Position numbers and translations under genes: made by a program. The notes under the pieces are model-generated. The model was not told where the DNA came from and searched no databases. It saw only the letters and a program-made list of their open reading frames with translations. Below, piece after piece: positions 37,502-45,729 of a DNA stretch of 64,000 nucleotides (the stretch's first letter is position 1; each line of letters begins with the position of its first letter). The DNA lies in the NCBI RefSeq assembly GCF_017497985.1, contig NZ_JAGDFV010000002.1:98863-162862 (forward strand), in the 5' to 3' direction. Source of the DNA: Meiothermus sp. CFH 77666 (GTDB lineage: Bacteria > Deinococcota > Deinococci > Deinococcales > Thermaceae).

Positions 37502-38341
37502 ATGGAACCGGTCAGGGTTACCGACTTTGCTAAGGCCAAGCAGCGCGGGCACAAGCTGAAAATGCTCACCGCCTACGACTACCCTACCGCGCAGATCCTC
37601 GACGCGGCGGGCGTCGATGCGATCTTGGTGGGGGACTCGCTGGGGATGGTGGTGCTGGGGTACGAGGACACCACGCGGGTCACCCTCGAGGACGTGCTGC
37701 ACCACACCAAGGCCGTGGCGCGAGGCGCCAGGCGGGCGCTGGTGATCGCCGACATGCCCTTTTTGAGCTATCACCTGGGGGTGTACGAGAGCGTGCGTGC
37801 GGCGGGCCGCCTGGTGCAGGAGGGCGGCTGCAAGGCGGTGAAGCTCGAAGGGGGGCTGGAGGTACTGGAGAGCGTGCGGGCCATCCGAGCGGCGGGGATT
37901 CCGGTGATGGGGCACCTGGGCTACACCCCCCAGTCGGTCCACGTCTTCGGGGGGCACCGCTCGCAGGGCCGGACCCTCGAGACCGCCCGCCGAATCGTGC
38001 AGGGCGCGTTGGCGCTGCAAGAAGCCGGGGTGTTCGCGCTGGTGCTGGAGTTGGTGCCCCACAGGCTCGCCACCTGGCTCAGCCGGCGGCTCGAGATCCC
38101 CACCATCGGAATCGGGTCGGGGCCGGGGTGCGACGGTCAGGTGCTGGTGACGCAGGACATGCTGGGGCTGTTCCCCGGATTCAACCCCCGGCACGTGCGC
38201 AAGTACCAGGATCTGCACGGGCTGTGCTCCGAGGCGGTGCGGCAGTACGTCCACGACGTCGATGTGGGGGCTTTCCCCACCGAGCAGCACTCCTTCAGCC
38301 AGGACGAGGCCGTGCTCGAGGCCCTGGAGACGGAGGTCTAA
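37502..38341 (+). CDS. panB: 3-methyl-2-oxobutanoate hydroxymethyltransferase
   Basis: The 279-residue product has the full PanB pattern: MLTAYDYPTAQILDAAGVDAILVGDSLGMV, VIADMPFLSY, AVKLEGGLE, PVMGHLGYTPQS, GAFALVLELVPHRLA-like FALVLELVPHRLA, IPTIGIGSGPGCDGQVLVTQDMLGL and FPTEQHSF. It makes ketopantoate from 2-ketoisovalerate in pantothenate synthesis. panC begins directly after its stop codon. Confidence 0.97.
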   Translation: MEPVRVTDFAKAKQRGHKLKMLTAYDYPTAQILDAAGVDAILVGDSLGMVVLGYEDTTRVTLEDVLHHTKAVARGARRALVIADMPFLSYHLGVYESVRAAGRLVQEGGCKAVKLEGGLEVLESVRAIRAAGIPVMGHLGYTPQSVHVFGGHRSQGRTLETARRIVQGALALQEAGVFALVLELVPHRLATWLSRRLEIPTIGIGSGPGCDGQVLVTQDMLGLFPGFNPRHVRKYQDLHGLCSEAVRQYVHDVDVGAFPTEQHSFSQDEAVLEALETEV

Positions 38342-39187
38342 ATGCGCCTGGTCCGAACCATCCCCGAGCTGCGCGAGGCCCTGGCCAAGGAGCGTCAGGC
38401 CGGGAGCATCGGCCTGGTGCCCACGATGGGCTATCTGCACCAGGGCCACCTCTCGCTGGTGGAGGCTTCGCGCGCGCAGAACCGCTTCACGGTCATGAGC
38501 ATCTTCGTCAACCCCACGCAGTTCGGCCCCAGCGAGGACTTCGCCCGCTACCCGCGCGACCTGGAGCGCGACTGTGCCATGGCCGAAGCCGCCGGGGTAG
38601 ACCTCTTGTTCCACCCCGAGGCCGCCGAGATGTACCCTGTGGGCTACCGAAGCTACGTCACGGTGGAGGGCCTCTCCGAGCGGCTGTGTGGCCGCTTCCG
38701 TCCGGGGCACTTCCGGGGCGTGGCCACGGTAGTGAGCAAGCTGTTCCACCTGGTGCAGCCCCAGCGGGCCTACTTCGGGCAGAAGGACGCCCAGCAGGTC
38801 GCCGTGCTGCGCAAGATGGTGCGCGACCTCAACTTCGACCTCGAGATCGTCGTCTGCCCCACCGTGCGCGAGCCCGACGGGCTGGCCCTGAGTTCGCGCA
38901 ACGTGTACCTCAGCCCCGCCGAGCGCCAGGCCGCTACGGTGCTCTCGCGGGCTTTGTTCTGGGCCAAAGACCAGGTACAGGAGGGCGAGCGTGAGGCCGC
39001 GGTGCTGCTGGCCGGGATGCGACGGATGCTCGAGGCCGAGCCTTTGTGCCGCCTCGAATACCTCGAGATCGTCGATGCCGAGAACCTCGAGCCCCTCACC
39101 CACCTCGGCGGTGACGTGCTCATCGCCCTGGCGGCCCATTTCGGCAAGACCCGGCTGATCGATAACGTGCTACTCGAGGGAGTATGA
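38342..39187 (+). CDS. panC: Pantothenate synthetase
   Basis: The 281-residue product has the PanC signatures: GLVPTMGYLHQGHLSLVEASR (HIGH-type ATP site), VNPTQFGPSEDFARYPRD, LFHPEAAEMYP, YFGQKDAQQVAVLRKMVRDL and DGLALSSRNVYLSPAER. It condenses pantoate and beta-alanine with ATP. It follows panB with no gap and precedes coaX by 15 bases. Confidence 0.97.
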   Translation: MRLVRTIPELREALAKERQAGSIGLVPTMGYLHQGHLSLVEASRAQNRFTVMSIFVNPTQFGPSEDFARYPRDLERDCAMAEAAGVDLLFHPEAAEMYPVGYRSYVTVEGLSERLCGRFRPGHFRGVATVVSKLFHLVQPQRAYFGQKDAQQVAVLRKMVRDLNFDLEIVVCPTVREPDGLALSSRNVYLSPAERQAATVLSRALFWAKDQVQEGEREAAVLLAGMRRMLEAEPLCRLEYLEIVDAENLEPLTHLGGDVLIALAAHFGKTRLIDNVLLEGV

Positions 39188-39202
39188 GTGTGAGGGGGTC
39201 CT

Positions 39203-39967
39203 ATGCTGCTGGCAATTGACATCGGCAACACCAACATCACGCTGGGCCTGTACCAGGGCGAGGAACTGGGGCCGCGCTGGCGCATCGCCACCGATCCCCA
39301 GCGGATGCCCGACGAGTACGGCATCAGCATAGTCAACCTGCTTTCCTTCAGCGGCTACTCGCCCGCCCAGGTGGACGCCGTGGTCATGGCCTCGGTGGTG
39401 CCGCCGCTGACGGGGACGCTGGTCCAGGCCGTGCAGAGCTACCTGGGGCAGAAGCCTTTGGTGGTGGACTCGAGCGTCCAGACCGGGGTGCGGGTGCGCT
39501 ACGACGACCCCGCGCAAGTAGGCGCCGACCGCATCGTCGATGCCGCCGCGGTGCACAGGCTCTACGGCGGCCCGGCCTGCGTGGTGGACTTTGGCACCGC
39601 CACCACCTTCGACGCCATCACCGTCGAAGGGGATTACCTGGGAGGAGCCATCGCACCGGGGATCGGGATCGCTTCCGAAGCCCTGTTCCAGCGGGCCGCC
39701 AAGCTGCCCAAGGTCGAGTTGCAACGCCCCCCCGCGGCCATCGGGCGCAACACCGTGCACTCGATGCAGTCGGGGCTCCTGTTCGGCTACGTGGGCCTGG
39801 TCGAGGGCATGGTGGCCCGCTTCCGCGCCGAGCTCGGCCCGCAGATGAAGGTCATCGGGACCGGCGGCCTGGCGGAGCTCATCGCGCGGGAAACGCCGGT
39901 CATCGAGATCATCGCCCCCTGGCTGACCCTCGACGGTCTGCGCATCATCTGGGAGCTCAACCGGTGA
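39203..39967 (+). CDS. coaX: Type III pantothenate kinase
   Basis: The 254-residue product is an ASKHA-fold kinase with LLAIDIGNTNITLGLYQGEEL, VVMASVVPPLTGTL, VGADRIVDAAAVHRLYGGPACVVDFGTATTFDAIT and YLGGAIAPGIGIASEALFQRAAKLP. It phosphorylates pantothenate, the first step to CoA. Its stop TGA overlaps the GTG start of coaBC. Confidence 0.97.
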   Translation: MLLAIDIGNTNITLGLYQGEELGPRWRIATDPQRMPDEYGISIVNLLSFSGYSPAQVDAVVMASVVPPLTGTLVQAVQSYLGQKPLVVDSSVQTGVRVRYDDPAQVGADRIVDAAAVHRLYGGPACVVDFGTATTFDAITVEGDYLGGAIAPGIGIASEALFQRAAKLPKVELQRPPAAIGRNTVHSMQSGLLFGYVGLVEGMVARFRAELGPQMKVIGTGGLAELIARETPVIEIIAPWLTLDGLRIIWELNR

Positions 39968-41187
39968 ACCCCCTGCAGGGCAAGCGCATCGTGCTGGGTG
40001 TCAGCGGCTCCGTCGCCGCCTACAAAGCCGCCGACCTTGCCAGCAAGCTCACCCAGGCCGGAGCCCTGGTGGACGTGATCCTGAGCGACGGGGCCGAGCG
40101 CTTCGTCACGGCGCTCTCCTTCGCCTCCCTCACCGGGCGCAAGGCCCACACCAGCCTGTGGGACAGCGACGCCCACGTGGTCCACGTCGGCCTGGGCGAG
40201 GGTGCCGACTTGCTGGTGATCGCCCCCTGCACCGCCAACACCCTGGCCAAACTGGCCACGGGTCAGGCCGACAACCTGCTCACCCTGACCGCGCTGGCCG
40301 CGCGCTGTCCCGTGCTGGTGGCCCCCGCCATGGACGGCGGCATGTTCGAGCACCCCGCCACCCAGGCCAACCTCCAGACTCTGCGTCAGCGGGGCGTGCA
40401 GATCCTGGGCCCGGCCCAGGGCCGCATGGCTTCGGGCCTGACGGGGCTGGGGCGGATGCTCGAGCCGGGCGAAATCCTGGGGCACGTCCGCCTGGCCTCG
40501 AGCCGAAACGGCCCCCTGGCCGGAAAGCACGTGGTGGTGAGTGCGGGCGGCACCCAAGAACCCCTCGACCCCGTGCGCTACCTCAGCAACCGCTCCTCGG
40601 GCAAGCAGGGCTTCGCCTTGGCCCAGGCTGCGCTGGATCTGGGAGCCAGGGTCAGCCTGGTGGTGGGGGCCACTGCCGCCCCTCTGAGCACCCCCACCGG
40701 GGCCGAGCGCACCGACATAGAGACCGCCGCCCAGATGGCCGAGGCCGTCCTGGAGCTCTCGCGCGTGGCCGACGTGCTGATCATGGCCGCCGCGGTGGCC
40801 GACTTCCGTCCCCGCCAGGTTCAGGCCCACAAGATCAAGAAGGGCGCTTTGCCCCGCATCGAACTCGAGCACACCCAGGACATCCTGCTGGCCGTGGCCG
40901 AGCAGCGCCGGCGGGTGGGCCGACCAGCGGTGGTGGTGGGTTTCGCCGCCGAGAGCGAGAAGCTGCTGGAAAACGCCCAGGACAAGCTCGAGCGCAAGGG
41001 CCTCTCCATGATCGTCGCCAACGACATCAGCGCCCGTGACGCCGGTTTTGCCGTGGACACCAACCGCGTCAGCTTGCTCTTACCCGGTGGGGTGGTCGAG
41101 CACCTGCCGCTCATGACGAAGAGCGAGGTCGCGGAAGCGGTCCTGGCACGGGTGGTCGGACTCCTCGCAGAAGTCGCTGGCAGCTAA
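39964..41187 (+). CDS. coaBC: Bifunctional phosphopantothenoylcysteine decarboxylase/synthetase
   Basis: The 407-residue product begins at GTG 39964. The CoaC flavoprotein half has GVSGSVAAYKAADLASKL, APCTANTLAKLATG and PAMDGGMFEHPATQ. The CoaB half has VVSAGGTQEPLDPVRYLSNRSSGKQGFALA and MAAAVADFRPRQ, and ends with the CTP-binding VGFAAESE and IVANDIS. It makes 4'-phosphopantetheine from phosphopantothenate and cysteine. It closes a panB-panC-coaX-coaBC operon; a strong inverted repeat starts four bases after the stop. Confidence 0.97.
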   Translation: MNPLQGKRIVLGVSGSVAAYKAADLASKLTQAGALVDVILSDGAERFVTALSFASLTGRKAHTSLWDSDAHVVHVGLGEGADLLVIAPCTANTLAKLATGQADNLLTLTALAARCPVLVAPAMDGGMFEHPATQANLQTLRQRGVQILGPAQGRMASGLTGLGRMLEPGEILGHVRLASSRNGPLAGKHVVVSAGGTQEPLDPVRYLSNRSSGKQGFALAQAALDLGARVSLVVGATAAPLSTPTGAERTDIETAAQMAEAVLELSRVADVLIMAAAVADFRPRQVQAHKIKKGALPRIELEHTQDILLAVAEQRRRVGRPAVVVGFAAESEKLLENAQDKLERKGLSMIVANDISARDAGFAVDTNRVSLLLPGGVVEHLPLMTKSEVAEAVLARVVGLLAEVAGS

Positions 41188-41410
41188 TACCGGATTCAAA
41201 AAGATAATCATCCGATCCTAAGAGCCCCGGAGGCTATCTTTTTGAATCCAGAGCACACCCCTCTCTGACGGTCGGCGAAGAAAGCGTATCCCTTCGGTCG
41301 GGTTGATCTGTCACCGTTCGGCGATGAACCAACCGAATCTGGTATAAGAACGACTCGTGGCCTGTGGCTAGTGGCATGTGGTTTGCCCCTCCCCGTCCCT
41401 CCCCGCGGTC
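41188..41410. other. Hairpins and heptamer tract after coaBC
   Basis: GGATTCAAAAAGATA at 41192-41206 and its exact complement at 41235-41249 form a 15-bp stem that may terminate the operon. A second imperfect hairpin lies at about 41288-41340. A tract of 7-base units ending in GTGGC lies at 41355-41382 (TCGTGGC, CTGTGGC, and two more). No gene is seen. Confidence 0.65.
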
Positions 41411-41558
41411 GTGTAAGGAATTAAGTGTAGGGGTTTGTGTATGAATGGGGGTACCCAATGAGAAGGGAGGTACCCCATGGATCAGGATACCCTGCAGGCG
41501 ATTTTGAGGGAAGCGGTGAAGGAAACGGCGACCGAGGTTTTGCAGATTCTACTGGATC
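41411..41558 (+). mobile_element. IS256-family transposase, 5' fragment
   Basis: From ATG 41477 the reading frame MDQDTLQAILREAVKETATE is the usual N-terminus of IS256-type (Mutator-like) transposases of Thermaceae, preceded by a plausible IS end (about 41411). After about 26 residues the homology stops at LLDRG and a different coding sequence begins. The rest of the IS has been lost. Confidence 0.65.
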
Positions 41559-41780
41559 GAGGAGCTCAAAGCCCGCAACATTGGCACTTCCGTTCACTTC
41601 ATTCCCATTCACATTCACCCCTACTATCGCGACAAATATGGTTTCAAACCACAAGACTTTCCCGTGGCCTACGATAGCTATGAGCGGATGGTTAGTCTCC
41701 CGCTAAGCCCCCGCATGACCGACCAGGACGTGGCCGATGTAATCGAAGCAATCCTCGATCTGTCAGTTGTGCGGACTTGA
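41556..41780 (+). pseudogene. C-terminal fragment of a DegT/DnrJ-type sugar aminotransferase
   Basis: In the frame starting at 41556 the sequence IEELKARNIGTSVHFIPIH, HPYYRDKYGFKPQDFPVAYDSYERMVSLPLSPRMTDQDVADVIEAIL is the end of a PLP-dependent sugar aminotransferase of the PseC/ArnB kind (I-x-V-H-F-x-P segment, LPLSPRMTDQDV). The upstream 80 percent is missing and is replaced by the IS256 piece in another frame. It shows that the polysaccharide locus once extended this far. Confidence 0.85.
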
Positions 41781-41859
41781 AGGAACTATGCCTCCAGCAG
41801 GGTGGGGGCCTTGATAGAGCTTTCCGAGCACACCGATTTAATAAATGAGCAACACTTTT

Positions 41860-42537
41860 CTACCGAATTGAGAAAGGGTTGAAGTTTGTGCTGCGGTCAT
41901 AATAGTCCTCCTGCTCGGCCCGCTTCAGAAAGCCCACCACCGTGTAGGTAAGCGGTGTGAACAGCACCTCGATGCCTACCTTAAATACGTAGTTGGATAC
42001 GAACACCGTCCACAGCAGGCTGTTATCCCAGACACCATAAAAGGCAATCAGCAGAAAGAGGGCGGTGTCCAGCCCCTGCCCTACCAGCGTGGAACCAATG
42101 GTACGGAGGGCCAGCCAGCGCCCGTTGGTAGCCACTTTGAGCCTGGCTAGGATATAGCTGTTGACGAACTCACCCACAAAATAGGCCACCAGGCTGGCCA
42201 GCACGATGCGCGGCACCAGGCCCAGAATGGCCGCGAAAGCCTCGGCGGACTTCTGACTAAACTCGTCGGTGGGGGCGGGCAGGAGGTTGACCAGGCCCAG
42301 GGTGAGGGTGGAGAGCAGCAGCAAGAAAAACCCTGTCCAGATGACCCGACGGCTTTTTTTGTAGCCGTATACCTCGGTAAGCACGTCGCCAAAAATGTAG
42401 GCTAGCGGAAACAACAAAGTGCCGCCGTCGAAGGTGAAAGGGCCCAGAAGCACCACTTTGGTGGAGGCAATGTTGGAGATGATGAGCACCACCACAAAGA
42501 GAGCGGTGATGAGGTCAAGGTAACGATAGCTTTTCAT
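41860..42537 (-). CDS. VUT-family (YhhQ-like) queuosine-precursor transporter
   Basis: The start at ATG 42537 (MKSYRYLDLITALFVVVLIISNIASTKV) fits the family; the ORF is open 27 codons upstream over a heptamer tract. The 225-residue protein has six helices and the motifs GGTLLFPLAYIFGDVLTEVYGYKKSRRVIW and GQGLDTALFLLIAFYG. YhhQ members import 7-cyano-7-deazaguanine-type precursors of tRNA queuosine. No preQ1 riboswitch was recognised upstream. Confidence 0.9.
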   Translation of the reverse strand: MKSYRYLDLITALFVVVLIISNIASTKVVLLGPFTFDGGTLLFPLAYIFGDVLTEVYGYKKSRRVIWTGFFLLLLSTLTLGLVNLLPAPTDEFSQKSAEAFAAILGLVPRIVLASLVAYFVGEFVNSYILARLKVATNGRWLALRTIGSTLVGQGLDTALFLLIAFYGVWDNSLLWTVFVSNYVFKVGIEVLFTPLTYTVVGFLKRAEQEDYYDRSTNFNPFSIR

Positions 42538-42588
42538 AGGTTGCGCTGGTGATTGGTTGACCGGGTTTTGATTGCTTGGGGCATGCCT

Positions 42589-42630
42589 AAACGTCGAAAG
42601 TCTCAGGTCGCAGGCCAAAAGTCGGTTTGG
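42589..42630 (-). repeat. Degenerate heptamer tract upstream of the VUT transporter gene
   Basis: Six 7-base units, most ending in GTC on the plus strand (AAACGTC, GAAAGTC, and so on), lie 51 bases before the predicted start of the transporter gene. Confidence 0.7.
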
Positions 42631-42764
42631 GGTCTAAAGTAAAAAATGTCGAGGATTGAAGAGACTCATTTTAGCGCCCCAGGCTGTTAGCTGGAAGAGA
42701 GGGTTTTTCAGGATACAAATCGTCCGCCACAATAATCCGCACAGGCCTTTTCACGCAGCATTTT

Positions 42765-43295
42765 TCAGGCTTGAGAGGTGATAAAGGGCAGATTGCGGTC
42801 GAACTGGCCCCGGTCGAGGCCATAGCCGTAGACGAAGGCATCTTCGATCTCGAAGCCCAGGTAATGGATGGGGACTTCGATTTTGCGCCGTGAAGGTTTG
42901 GAAAGCAGCGCGGCGATTTTGAGCGAAGCTGGCTGGCGGGCTTCCAGCATGCGCAGGAGGTAGTTGATGGTGATGCCGGTGTCCACAATATCTTCAACGA
43001 CGATTACCTGCCGTCCGGCAATGGGCATTCGTAAATCCTTCAAAAGCTCCACCTCGCCGCTGGTTTTCTCGGCGTTGCCGTAGGAGGAAACCGCCAAAAA
43101 GTCTATGGTAAGCGGCATATCTATGGCCCGCACCAGGTCGGCCATGAAGATAAAGGCCCCATTCAGCACACACACCAGATGGGGCTCCTGTCCTGCGTAA
43201 TCACGTTTTATCTGTGCGCCCAGCTCGCGTATGCGAGCGACGATCTGGGCCTCGCTGAGTTGTACCTTGCCGTTTCCGGGTTGAAAGACGCTCAC
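42765..43295 (-). CDS. hpt: Hypoxanthine phosphoribosyltransferase
   Basis: The 176-residue product has the PRT fold with PRPP motif VIVVEDIVDTGITI, flexible-loop AVSSYG and the 3' end FVYGYGLDRGQFDRNLPFI. It salvages hypoxanthine and guanine. The start at ATG 43295 gives the usual length; it lies 95 bases inside the end of the upstream pseudouridine-synthase gene in another frame. Confidence 0.94.
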   Translation of the reverse strand: MSVFQPGNGKVQLSEAQIVARIRELGAQIKRDYAGQEPHLVCVLNGAFIFMADLVRAIDMPLTIDFLAVSSYGNAEKTSGEVELLKDLRMPIAGRQVIVVEDIVDTGITINYLLRMLEARQPASLKIAALLSKPSRRKIEVPIHYLGFEIEDAFVYGYGLDRGQFDRNLPFITSQA

Positions 43296-44163
43296 TGCTA
43301 GATTCTACGGTACTCTTTTGGGCTCGTACATCGGCCTGGGGTGATTTGGCCGGTTTAGGCTTGGACGCACTCCGGCTGGAAATGTCCTTGCGTTTACCAG
43401 GGGATGGGGCTTGACTGCTAAGTGCAGCAGGTTTTTGGCGCTGGGCCCGGGCTGGCTTGCGTAACCTTGGCAGTCCAGCGTTGGTGTACAGCAACTTGAT
43501 TTCCTCCTGGCTAAGGTAGCGCCACTGACCAACCTCGAGCTCACCCAGTTCTATGGGCCCCACCGCCAGCCGCACCAGTCGCTCGACCGGGTAGCCCACC
43601 TTCCGGAGCATACGCCGTACCTCGCGTTTGCGCCCTTCGGTCAGGGTGAGTTTGACGCCATCCTTGACCGGTTGGGCCGTGAGGGCCCTGGCCGGCCCAT
43701 CCCCCAGTACCACCCCCTGGGTAAGTTGTTGACAGGCTTCTTTGCTCACCCTACCGCCCTTGCACCAGGCCCGATAAAGCTTGGGCACCTGGTTGCTGGG
43801 ATGGGTCAGGAGCTGGGTGAGGTGGCCGTCGGTGGTAAGCAGCAGCAAGCCTTCGGTGTCTTTGTCGAGCCGCCCCACCGAGTGCAGGCCCGGGTGCCTG
43901 GGCACCAGCTCGTAGACCAGTTTTTCAGCGTGTTCGTCTTCGTGGGTGGTGGTGTAGCCCTTGGGTTTGTGCAGCGCAATGACCACCTTTTTTTGAGGCA
44001 TCCGCACCCGCTCCCCATCCAGCCGCACGATGTCGCCGGTCTGCACGATGGCTCCAATTTCTGCAACCTGATTGTTGATGGATACACGTCCGGCCCGAAT
44101 CAAGTCCTCCGCTTTGCGGCGGCTGGCAATGCCTGCGCGGGCCAGGAACTGCTGAAGGCGCAT
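43201..44163 (-). CDS. RluB/RsuA-family pseudouridine synthase with basic tail
   Basis: The ATG at 44163 follows TAGTAT by seven bases, with AGGAG in between. The 320-residue protein has an S4 domain (MRLQQFLARAGIASRRKAEDLIRAGRVSINNQ), the catalytic Asp in GRLDKDTEGLLLLTTDG and the family end YPVERLVRLAVGPIELGEL. It modifies uridine in rRNA. Residues after about 235 form a Lys/Arg/Ser-rich tail, and its last 95 bases overlap hpt in another frame, so the tail is under dual coding. Confidence 0.9.
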   Translation of the reverse strand: MRLQQFLARAGIASRRKAEDLIRAGRVSINNQVAEIGAIVQTGDIVRLDGERVRMPQKKVVIALHKPKGYTTTHEDEHAEKLVYELVPRHPGLHSVGRLDKDTEGLLLLTTDGHLTQLLTHPSNQVPKLYRAWCKGGRVSKEACQQLTQGVVLGDGPARALTAQPVKDGVKLTLTEGRKREVRRMLRKVGYPVERLVRLAVGPIELGELEVGQWRYLSQEEIKLLYTNAGLPRLRKPARAQRQKPAALSSQAPSPGKRKDISSRSASKPKPAKSPQADVRAQKSTVESSSERLSTRKRQGTTQRGPDRRSHTRAGRTDKT

Positions 44164-44560
44164 AACTCCTATACTAACGCAAGAATGGTTGGGTATAGGT
44201 CGAGCAGACCCCGCCGGGTGCGTCCCAAAATCAACCAATGAACCCAGACGGTCAATCCCCCTTGGGGTGCTGCACAAAGCTCTATCCAAGCCCCCGTAGG
44301 GGTACTCGGTCTGCGCCGGAAGGTCAGTGCCGCTATGGTGATCGGCATCCAGAGGGGTTTCACGGCGAGTTGGGGTTGTTGAGGCTGGTTGAAACAGGGA
44401 CACACCCGACCCCGCCCCTTTCGCAGGATGTTGTTTTTCAGGAGCTGCGGGAGTGTGGGTCGTTTGGAAGCAATGTGGGCTGGAGGAATACCGTCGCATC
44501 TTCCTGGTACATTCCGCCCTCGAGGTCGGTGAAACAAGAATCAGCCGGGCGCGACTTCCG
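44164..44560. other. Intergenic region upstream of the pseudouridine-synthase gene
   Basis: These 397 bases hold no credible gene or known RNA. On the minus strand the ORF of the downstream enzyme stays open for 112 codons, but without family similarity. I see no repeat of the window here. Confidence 0.4.
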
Positions 44561-45367
44561 CTAAAGAGGGGACTTTTTCTGAAACCGGGGCCTGCGCTTT
44601 TCCCGAAGTGACGTCAGCCCCTCTTTGGCATCGGGGCCCAAAAAGCCCATAAACTCCAGCGCCAGCGAGGTGTCGAAGTTGGGCCCCATCATGCGGAGCC
44701 AGTTGTTGAGGGCATACTTGGTGAAGCGAATGGCGGTGGGGGAGCCCTGGGTGAGCCGCTGGGCAATCTGGAGCGCTTCGGCATAGACCGCGCCATCCTC
44801 CACACACCGGGACACCAGTCCAATCCGCTCGGCTTCCTCTCCCGAGAGGGGCTCGTTGAGCAAAAGGTAATACTTGGCCTTGCTGAGCCCGCACAGCAAA
44901 GGCCAGACCATTACCGAGTGGTCACCTGCCGCCACCCCCAGCCGCACATGTCCATCCACAATGCGGGCGGTTTTGCCTGCCACGCTAATGTCGGCCAGCA
45001 GCGCCACGGCCAGCCCGGCCCCCACCGCAGGGCCTTCGATGGCCGCCACGATGGGCTTTGAGCAGTTCACCACTCCGTATACCAGGTCGCGGGCTTCCTT
45101 CCAGACCCGCAGCAGGGCCTCGTAATCGTGGATCATCTCCTCGATCATCTCGAAGTCGCCGCCGCTGCTGAAGGCCCCACCCTCGCCCCGCACCAGCACC
45201 GCACCGATATTTTCATCGGCATCTATGTCCCGCCAGACATAGGCCAGCTCGCGGTGCATCTGGCTGTCGGCAGCATTCAGGCGGCCTGGATTGGAAAGGA
45301 TGACCTCCTGCACCCCTTCACTGGGCTGGTCAAACTTCAAACGCTGGTAACGCTGTTGCCAGTTCAT
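44561..45367 (-). CDS. Enoyl-CoA hydratase/isomerase-family protein
   Basis: The 268-residue product has the crotonase fold with the oxyanion-hole motifs [13 protein letters not shown] and [22 protein letters not shown], and ends RLGLV-like [13 protein letters not shown] and [11 protein letters not shown]. The two catalytic glutamates of classical enoyl-CoA hydratase are not found (AVALLADI and GVAAGDHS at these places), so another crotonase reaction is likely. It stands alone between the heptamer tract at 45381 and the pseudouridine-synthase gene. Confidence 0.85.
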   Translation of the reverse strand: MNWQQRYQRLKFDQPSEGVQEVILSNPGRLNAADSQMHRELAYVWRDIDADENIGAVLVRGEGGAFSSGGDFEMIEEMIHDYEALLRVWKEARDLVYGVVNCSKPIVAAIEGPAVGAGLAVALLADISVAGKTARIVDGHVRLGVAAGDHSVMVWPLLCGLSKAKYYLLLNEPLSGEEAERIGLVSRCVEDGAVYAEALQIAQRLTQGSPTAIRFTKYALNNWLRMMGPNFDTSLALEFMGFLGPDAKEGLTSLREKRRPRFQKKSPL

Positions 45368-45380
45368 GCCAGCAGTTTAC

Positions 45381-45429
45381 GCAATTGGCTGAAAGCCGAA
45401 AGCGGAAGGCTCAAGGCTGAAAGCCAATA
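45381..45429 (+). repeat. Seven-unit heptamer tract upstream of truB
   Basis: Seven consecutive 7-base units all begin with GC, for instance GCTGAAA at 45388 and GCCGAAA at 45395. This is the longest and most regular of the tracts in the window. It starts 14 bases beyond the start codon of the crotonase-family gene. Confidence 0.85.
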
Positions 45430-45473
45430 CCAACTTTGCCTGAAGAGTAATTTTTGAGAGGCATTCCTATACC

Positions 45474-45590
45474 CCCTCATCCGGCGACACCCCAGACGCA
45501 GTTGATAACGTCTCTGGCGCTATTTTCCTGTTTTGCTGACAGGGTGTCGCCACCTTCTTCCGCAAGGGGAGAAGAAAAGGGGTTCTGGTG
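45474..45590. repeat. Diverged relative of the 161-bp element, inverted
   Basis: Read on the minus strand, TCTCCCCTTGCGG, GGTGGCGACA and TGTCGCCGGATGAGGGG recur in the same order as in the copies at 2379 and 35997, but the middle is different and the ends are not recognisable. Confidence 0.6.
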
Positions 45591-45615
45591 GAGATATAAC
45601 GCCTCCAATCCACAA

Positions 45616-45678
45616 GCCACTCGCCACAAGCTACAAGCTATAGCATGCTGCTTTCGGCCTTCGGTTTTGGGCTATGGG
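45616..45678 (+). repeat. Two adjoining heptamer tracts upstream of truB
   Basis: Four units of GCYACAA type (45616-45643) are followed, after seven unclear bases, by four units ending in GG (45651-45678). The two tracts have different unit sequences but share the same 7-base register. Confidence 0.65.
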
Positions 45679-45729
45679 CGCCTTGCTGAGCCTACCCCAT
45701 TGGCGGGTTTCTTTGTAGAATCCGCTGGC

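Larger units (their letters stand above)
45368..45729. other. Intergenic region rich in repeats before truB
   Basis: A seven-unit heptamer tract lies at 45381-45429, a relative of the 161-bp element lies inverted at about 45474-45590, and further heptamer tracts lie at 45616-45643 and 45651-45678. No gene is seen. The truB -10 box (TAGAAT) is near 45716. Confidence 0.7.

Noticed and set aside
37502..41187. Transfer of pan/coa genes from a distant phylum
   Set aside because: CTCGAG density and protein style agree with the rest of the window, so a distant donor is not supported; only relocation or a close donor is considered.
24712..41800. Prophage or integrative element
   Set aside because: No integrase, terminase, capsid or conjugation genes are visible; the content is polysaccharide genes, IS remnants and cofactor genes.
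42538..42764. preQ1 riboswitch upstream of the YhhQ-like transporter
   Set aside because: The region is mostly a heptamer tract, and no preQ1-type hairpin with an A-rich tail next to the ribosome-binding region was seen.
45381..45678. CRISPR array
   Set aside because: Repeats have a 7-base period with no spacers of 30-40 bases and no palindromic 25-37-base repeat; no cas genes are in the window.
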